Origin: Bradyrhizobium sp. Ghvi
GTDB taxonomy: Bacteria; Pseudomonadota; Alphaproteobacteria; Rhizobiales; Xanthobacteraceae
Reading direction: 5' to 3'
DNA: 64,000 nucleotides
NCBI RefSeq assembly: GCF_900115265.1
Contig: NZ_FOVU01000016.1
Location: 37,550-101,549, forward strand
Both the position numbers and the translations under genes were made by a program. The notes under the pieces were generated by a model, which made no database searches, was not told where the DNA came from, and saw only the letters and a program-made list of their open reading frames with translations. This document shows positions 59,290-64,000 of the stretch, one piece after another. Positions within the stretch are counted from its first letter, which is position 1; each line of letters opens with the position of its first letter.

Positions 59290-60019
59290 CTAGGTGTTAG
59301 TCCCGGCATTTGCTGGAGCGGGTTGAATTTGAATCGCTTTGGCTGGGAAGTCCGGCTTTTGCAGATTTATTCGTAGCGTGGGAGGCCCTTCAGGGTCTTC
59401 AGCGCCGGACGCAATTGTAAGCAGTGACAAAGTCGGCAAGGTGAGCTTCGAGCTGATCGTTGTCGATCGTAATGGTTGCGTTCGACGGTCGCTTCCTTGA
59501 TCGTGCGGTTCATGCGCTCGAGCTGGCCATTGGTCCAAGGTTGCTTGATCTTGGTCAGCCGATGTTCGTTCCCGTTTTCCTGGGATCGCAAATCGAACAT
59601 ATCCGTCCGCATAGCGCGCGGGAAGGTGAACTGGATCCCATTGTCGGTGAACACCCTGTGGATCTTCTAGGGGACGGCCGCGATCAGAGCTTCGAGAAAG
59701 CTCGAGGCTGAGGTCCTTCCCGTCTTTCTGACCAGCTGCACAAAGGCGAACTGGTGCGATCGATTGCGACGCAAGGTAGAGCATGCCTTTAGCGGCCTGG
59801 AGCTCGGCCATATCGATGTGGAAATAGCCGATTGGATAAGCCTTGAACTTCTTCGAGGGCTTGCCACCTTCGGCGTCCGGCAATCGGCTGATGCCGTGGC
59901 GCTGGAGGCGATGCAGGGATGACCGCGTCAGATGCTGGACGGTCGGCTGCAGCGCATAGAGGTCGATCGTCGAGTGCAGCAACGTGTGCCGCCCGTTCGA
60001 CTGGCAGTGCGGGCGAGGA
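59290..60019 (-). pseudogene. IS481-family transposase remnant, frameshifted
   Basis: Fragments in different minus-strand frames match one IS481-type transposase: ALQPTVQHLTRSSLH and HGISRLPDAEGGKPSKKFKAYPIGYFHIDMAEL, then FAFVQLVRKTGRTSASSFLEALI, then VFTDNGIQFTFPRA and EHRLTKIKQPWTNGQLERMNRTIKEATVERNHYD, ending RPALKTLKGLPRYE. At least two frame changes and an absent N-terminus show it is dead. The IS66 element begins 8 bp beyond the target duplication on its 5' side. Confidence 0.85.
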
Positions 60020-60027
60020 GGGACAGC
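60020..60027. repeat. Target-site duplication of the IS66 element (left copy)
   Basis: GGGACAGC, identical to 62558-62565; 8 bp is the length IS66 generates. Confidence 0.92.
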
Positions 60028-60035
60028 GTAAGCGC

Positions 60036-61636
60036 TTAGCCGTGACCCGATTGAGGCTGGCTTGACGTTTTGCGGAATCGCCACGGCATGAGATCATCGA
60101 TCTTGCTCTGGGGATGACCGTCGATGATCGCCTCGAGTGTTTCAGCGATGTAGGCAGCCGGGTTGACGCTGTTGAGCTTGCAGGTAGCGACTATCGACGC
60201 CAGCATAGCCCAGTTTTCTGCCCCGATTTCATGGCCCGCGAAGAGCGCATTTTTTCTGGTTAGGCAGACCGGCCGGATGGCGTTCTCGACCGGGTTGGTG
60301 TCGAGTTCGAGACGCCCGTCTTCGAGGAAGCGGGTCAGCCCCTGCCAGTGATTGAGCGCATAGCGGATGTCCTCGGCGAGCGTTGAGCCGCTGGAGATCA
60401 TGGAAAGCTGCTTCTCAAACCACGGTTTTAAAGCCGCGATGAGGGGCAGCGAGTGCTCCTTGCGCACGGCCAACCGGCTGTCCGGCGACGAGCCGCGCAC
60501 CATGGCTTCGATAGCGTAAAGCTGCGCGATGTGCCGAACAGCCGCCTCGGCGATCGGAGACTTTCTGTTGCGCACCAATTTGACGAAGCGCCGGCGCAAA
60601 TGGCTCCAGCAATGCACGAGCGTCCACGGCCCTTGCGGTCGAACGACTTCGGTCAGCCGGTCATAACCGTCATAAGCATCGCATTGCAGGAAGCGTCCGC
60701 AAAAGGCATCCAGGAACTGCTCCGCAAAGGCACCGCTGCGGCCGGGGGCATATCGGAACAGCACGATCGGCGGACTTGGGCCGCTGTGGCCGCGGTCGTC
60801 TGAGGCAATCGCCCAGAAGTAGCCCTTCTTCGTTTGGCCGCGCCCGGGATCGAGTACCGGCGCCTTGGTCTCATCCATGAACAGCCGATCCGCCATGGCC
60901 AGGTGGCGGCGCATGTGGTCCGTGATGGGCTGAAGATGGAAGCAGGCGCGGCCGGACCAGTTGCCCAGCGTCGCCCGATCAAGCCGGATACCCTGGCGCG
61001 CATAGATCTCGGCCTGCCGGTAAAATGGCGTATGGTCGCCAAATTTGGAGACGATCACGTGCGCGATGGCCGCTTCGGTCGGCAGCCCGCCGGGCACGAC
61101 GTGCTCCGGTGCGTGCGCCTGCACGACGGGGCCCGCGCAGCGGCGACAGATGTATTTCGGGCGGCGCGTGACCAACACCCGCCATTGCGCCGGGATCACG
61201 TCGAGGCGTTTGCTGACGTCCTCGCCGATCTTCGCCATAGCGCCGCAACCGCACGGACAGAGCGTGCTCGCAGGCTCGATGATCCGTTCCACTTGCGGCA
61301 AATGGGCAGCAAGCAGCTGCGATTGCGATGAGGACCTTGATCCGGCACGTTCCGCGATCGGCCGTTGATCACAGCCTCGGCTCTCTCCTGCGCCGCGTCC
61401 AGGATGCCTTGCGCGATCTCCACGTCTTCCAGCGGTAAGTGATACTGATCTGGCCGCAGCTTCTCGGACTTCGCGCCGAACTTCTCGCGTCGCAATTCGC
61501 CGAGAATGACCTCCAGCCGGCGTCGGGCTTCCTCCGACGCCGCCAGCGCCCCCTGATGCTCGCTCAAGGCCGCCTGCGTTTGCGCCAAAGGCGCCTTGAG
61601 GCGTTCGTTTTCGTCGCGCAGCGCCGCGATGCTCAT
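60036..61636 (-). pseudogene. tnpC: IS66 transposase TnpC, broken by a frameshift
   Basis: The N-terminal part (from ATG 61636: MSIAALRDENERLKAPLAQTQAAL ... LRREKFGAKSEKLRPDQYHLPLEDVE) is in one frame to about 61320; the rest (AAHLPQVERIIEPASTLCPCGCGAM ... RLFMDETKAPVLDPGRGQTKKGYFWAI ... LDTNPVENAIRPVCLTRKNALFAGHEIGAENW) is in another. A one-base indel near 61320-61345 explains it. The zinc-finger CPCGCG and DDE region are otherwise intact. Joined length about 530 residues, normal for TnpC. The stop lies inside the left terminal repeat. Confidence 0.9.
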
Positions 61637-61705
61637 GTGCTATTTCGAGCACATCGCCGCCGCGCGTGCCACGCTCAAAATAGCTGCCGAGTCATTCTGC
61701 CGCAG

Positions 61706-62059
61706 TTATCCAGCGACCTGCGGGCGCCGTGCTTCTTCCGGGCGGACCAACCTCCAATCCAGCCCCTCGAACAAGGCCGCGAACATCGCCGGCGACATCC
61801 GCATCACGCCGTCCGCGATCGTCGGCCAAACGAACTTGCAACCTTCGAGGCGCTTGTGAACCAACACCAGGCCCGTTCGGTCCCACACCAAAATCTTGAT
61901 CCGGTCCGCTCGTTTCGATCGGAACATGAAGGCTGCCCCGCTGAACGGATCGAGACGAAGCATCTCCTGCACCTTCGCCGCAAGCCCATCGTGGCCACAG
62001 CGGAAGTCGATCGGCCGCGTTGCAACGTAAATCTTCAGATCAGCACCGGCCGCGATCAT
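61706..62059 (-). CDS. tnpB: IS66 accessory protein TnpB
   Basis: 117 residues from the ATG at 62059, overlapping the tnpA stop as ATGA. Canonical TnpB: IYVATRPIDFRCGHDGLAAKVQEMLRLDPFSGAAFMFRSKRADRIKILVWDRTGLVLVHKRLEGCKFVWP. Needed with TnpA and TnpC for transposition. Confidence 0.96.
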   Translation of the reverse strand: MIAAGADLKIYVATRPIDFRCGHDGLAAKVQEMLRLDPFSGAAFMFRSKRADRIKILVWDRTGLVLVHKRLEGCKFVWPTIADGVMRMSPAMFAALFEGLDWRLVRPEEARRPQVAG

Positions 62060-62478
62060 CGTGACGCTCGCACCGCGCGGATCACCCGGCACAGCTGCTC
62101 GCCATCTATGGCCGTATCCGTCCGCAGAACGACATCACCGATCGCAATCTCAAGCTTGATCGCCGGAACGTGACGCTCCTCCAACGCACCTTCCACGACC
62201 AGCGGCGCGAATGTCGGATGCGACGCCTCGCACGGCGGCAACACGCCTCGTTGCCGAAGCCGCCGTCGCCAATCGTAGATCTGCCAGCGCGTCGCTCCGT
62301 GCTTGCGCGCCACCTCGGCCACCTGGGCACCGGGCAACAGACTCTCGGCGACGATCCGAGCTCTCTCCGCTTCCGAACGCACGCGGCGCCCCGACGGTCC
62401 TTCAAGAACTTCCAACCGGCTCACCGACCCCGCCGACGGGCCGTCTAAATGGACGTCCTTTTTGCTGTCCAATCCCAT
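62056..62478 (-). CDS. tnpA: IS66 accessory protein TnpA (HTH)
   Basis: 140 residues from the ATG at 62478 (MGLDSKKDVHLDGPSAGS); GGAGG lies 6 nt upstream. HTH region EAERARIVAESLLPGAQVAEVARKHGATRWQIYDWRRRLRQRG is the TnpA/IS3-like DNA-binding domain. C-terminal IKLEIAIGDVVLRTDTAIDGEQLCRVIRAVR matches IS66 TnpA. Confidence 0.95.
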   Translation of the reverse strand: MGLDSKKDVHLDGPSAGSVSRLEVLEGPSGRRVRSEAERARIVAESLLPGAQVAEVARKHGATRWQIYDWRRRLRQRGVLPPCEASHPTFAPLVVEGALEERHVPAIKLEIAIGDVVLRTDTAIDGEQLCRVIRAVRASR

Positions 62479-62557
62479 CTCAAACCTCCGTCCAACCCGG
62501 AGCCTTCTTCGCACAGCTATCCCGATCCCGAACCAAGGGCTCCGGCTAAGCGCTTAC

Positions 62558-62565
62558 GGGACAGC
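62558..62565. repeat. Target-site duplication of the IS66 element (right copy)
   Basis: GGGACAGC, identical to 60020-60027. The 565 bp from here to 63130 hold no supportable gene; short frames on both strands lack family features. Confidence 0.92.
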
Positions 62566-63130
62566 ATCTGCTCCAGCAAAACCAAACGACGTCGAGCGCC
62601 CGCACTGATTCCGGTAATCATCAGCAACACTCAGGAAGGGAAAGGAGATTGCCTGGCTGAATTCCGTCCGCTGTTGTCATGATGCAACTGTCTTCGCCCC
62701 TGTGTGGCGACGACAGCGCCGACAACCTCCCGGATTCTTCAACTCAGTACTCCGCGTCGCGGCTTTCGAGGTCTCGGCTTATCTATCCAACGACTGCTTC
62801 TATCGCGCTCCGCCTGGATTTACTCCGCCAACATTCTTGCGTTTCTCATGTGCGTTTGGCTTATCATTCTTGCTTATGCAACGCGCAGGTGTCTGGACAT
62901 GCTGGTGTCTCCAGTTTCTTCGAGGCAAAGACCCAGCTTAAAGAGTCGCCGATGAGGTCGGGACCGACCGATTTTGGTAGGTGCCCTATGTTACTTCTCG
63001 AAGATATTACTTGGTAGCCCTTGAGAAATTTGAGCCTCTTGGGAGCAAAGGTGGCCAGCCCTAGTCTTTGTGACGGGGTTGGCCACCAGCGCTTGCGACA
63101 CCATGCCCACAGGGAGCTACAGGCCAACAA

Positions 63131-63403
63131 ATGCATACATTCGAGCGGCATATCGCGTCCCTGCGGTCGCAAGCGCTTGCCATGGTTGCAACCAATCAGG
63201 TCCGTGCCGCCAATAAGTCGCTGGGACTATCAGATCGCATGGTCGCGACATTGAACATCGACGAAGTTCGGGCGATGCTAGCAATACTCGATTGCATCAA
63301 GCCCAACCTGCGGCCCAGGGAAGCACGGCTGATCGCTGCGCGCATACGCGCGCTTTTAGAGGAGCCGCCTGGGTGTCAGCCGGTTCGAGTAGGATGTCTG
63401 TGA
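63131..63403 (+). CDS. Small hypothetical protein
   Basis: 90 residues (MHTFERHIASLRSQALAM). Mostly helical and basic: ANKSLGLSDRMVATLNIDEVRAMLAILDCIKPNLRPREARLIAARIRALLEEPP. Third-base GC is high enough to look coding. No family recognised. It stands alone in gene-poor mobile DNA right of the IS66 element. Confidence 0.45.
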   Translation: MHTFERHIASLRSQALAMVATNQVRAANKSLGLSDRMVATLNIDEVRAMLAILDCIKPNLRPREARLIAARIRALLEEPPGCQPVRVGCL

Positions 63404-63499
63404 AACCATTACTGTGAGCTTTCGGTAGGTTGTCCAGCCGGCCCTAAACGGGGGAGCAAAGTTGTCAAAGCTTTAGACTAGCCCACTCCCGGAGGATCG

Positions 63500-63790
63500 A
63501 TGGGCACCCATAAGGATGCGCCTTTGACGCCGAAGGGGCGAGAGGCCATGGTGCGGAGTGTCATCGTAGGTGGCCTGACAAAGGCTGCAGCTGCGCTGGA
63601 CTTTAATATTTCGGGGTAGACCGTCGCCAAGTGGGGCAAGCGTTCCGCTAGGTAGGCGCCGATGGACCGTGATCGCTCCACAAGATCTCTTTCCAAGCCA
63701 AACACTGCCTACAACATGCGCCGAAGGAGTGCGATGACAGCGCCCCACAAGCAAACAGATCGCAACCGAACGCCTCATCTTAAGCAAATC
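63500..63790 (+). pseudogene. IS481-family transposase N-terminal remnant
   Basis: From the ATG at 63500 the frame reads GTHKDAPLTPKGREAMVRSV and GGLTKAAAALDFNISG, then a TAG at 63617 and TVAKWGKR, an IS481-type N-terminal HTH with the stop inside it. Further matches (DRSTRSLSK, then QRPTSKQIATE) come in shifted frames. A GGAGG remains upstream. Decayed and distinct from the remnant at 59290-60019. Confidence 0.7.
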
Positions 63791-63978
63791 CGCACCAAGT
63801 TCTATGCCTCCCGTCAGGTCGACGGCTCTCATTTTGCCTTTCCCTCCACGGCTATCCGTGTCGTGTAGCGCGGCAATCTGGGTAGGAAGTCGCATTGCCT
63901 CGCCTTAATTGTTACCGGATGCTGAGCCGTTGCCTCACGTAAATTGCTCCCCTGAATCGGGGACGAGCGGGGGCGCAG

Positions 63979-64000
63979 ATGGGGCGGCTGAGCATGGCAA
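63979..64000 (+). CDS. Possible start of a further transposase/integrase, cut by the window edge
   Basis: Only seven codons (MGRLSMA) are visible from the ATG at 63979. This start is seen in some integrase-catalytic-domain transposases, but the evidence is too short for a firm call. The 63791-63978 stretch holds no recognisable gene. Confidence 0.2.

Larger units (their letters stand above)
60028..62557 (-). mobile_element. IS66-family insertion sequence, complete by ends, with a frameshifted tnpC
   Basis: 2530 bp bounded by perfect 15-bp inverted repeats, GTAAGCGCTTAGCCG at 60028-60042 and its complement at 62543-62557, and flanked by the 8-bp direct repeat GGGACAGC. It carries tnpA, tnpB and tnpC in the usual order on the minus strand. 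Intact ends and target duplication point to recent insertion, but the tnpC break suggests it no longer transposes alone. Confidence 0.95.

Noticed and set aside
62566..62700. Continuation of the IS481 remnant on the far side of the IS66 element
   Set aside because: The minus-strand sequence beyond the target duplication does not read as the missing IS481 N-terminus, so the remnant was probably already truncated.
62566..63130. Short frames on both strands right of the IS66 element
   Set aside because: No ribosome binding sites, no family motifs, mixed codon use.

Overview
The window looks like chromosomal DNA of a Bradyrhizobium-type alphaproteobacterium (Rhizobiales). This rests on high GC, long opposite-strand shadow ORFs, a periplasmic nitrate reductase operon behind an FNR/FixK-type box, a Caulobacter-style fliF-fliG-fliH-fliN-flbD flagellar cluster next to sciP, and many intergenic palindromes built on GTCATTCCGGGG/CCCCGGAATGAC-like arms. 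No database search was possible; family names come from motifs, lengths and gene order.

Layout. 1-7.8 kb: sugar-type ABC binding protein (cut by the left edge), D-2-hydroxyacid dehydrogenase, sCache chemoreceptor, TctC-type binding protein, and two EamA transporters flanking a small DUF1330-like protein. 7.9-13.8 kb: MgtA-type Mg P-type ATPase and a DevBCA/MacAB-like export operon. 14-22.8 kb: purA, a Pro-rich membrane protein, two small secreted Cys-rich paralogues, several small conserved proteins, msrA-msrB, and a RecD/Dda-like helicase. 22.9-27.1 kb: napEDABC on the minus strand with a TTGAT-N4-ATCAA site 91 bp upstream. 27.3-32.6 kb: membrane-anchored AraC regulator, a frameshifted acyltransferase, a luciferase-like oxidoreductase, an RlpA-like protein and a LuxR-type regulator. 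32.7-35.8 kb: an islet of seemingly lower GC with a divergent EPSP synthase, a RidA protein and poorly conserved ORFs. 36-38.3 kb: TrxB-like flavoprotein and an unusual cytochrome P450. 38.7-44.4 kb: sulfonate uptake and desulfonation operon (two binding proteins, ssuD, ssuC, ssuB, flavin reductase) followed by a 51-residue membrane peptide gene. 44.5-54.2 kb: M20 peptidase, then flagellar genes flbD, fliN, fliH, fliG, fliF, the CtrA-inhibitor gene sciP, flgD and fliK. 54.5-57 kb: mnmA, a phospholipid N-methyltransferase and a small secreted Pro-rich protein.

At 57.2 kb a tRNA-Met(CAT) gene marks the edge of a mobile region that runs off the right end. A large serine recombinase reads toward the tRNA, and its last codons are the antisense strand of the tRNA 3' half. 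Behind it are an IS481-type remnant, an IS66 element (60028-62557) with perfect 15-bp terminal repeats and an 8-bp target duplication, gene-poor DNA and a second decayed IS481-type transposase.

I did not find a clearly new multi-gene system. The best candidates for a second look are the recombinase/tRNA antisense junction, the AroA-like/RidA islet, the P450 with an abnormal I-helix, the membrane-bound AraC regulator with an 18-bp tandem repeat, the Cys-rich secreted pair and the unlisted 51-residue peptide after the sulfonate operon.
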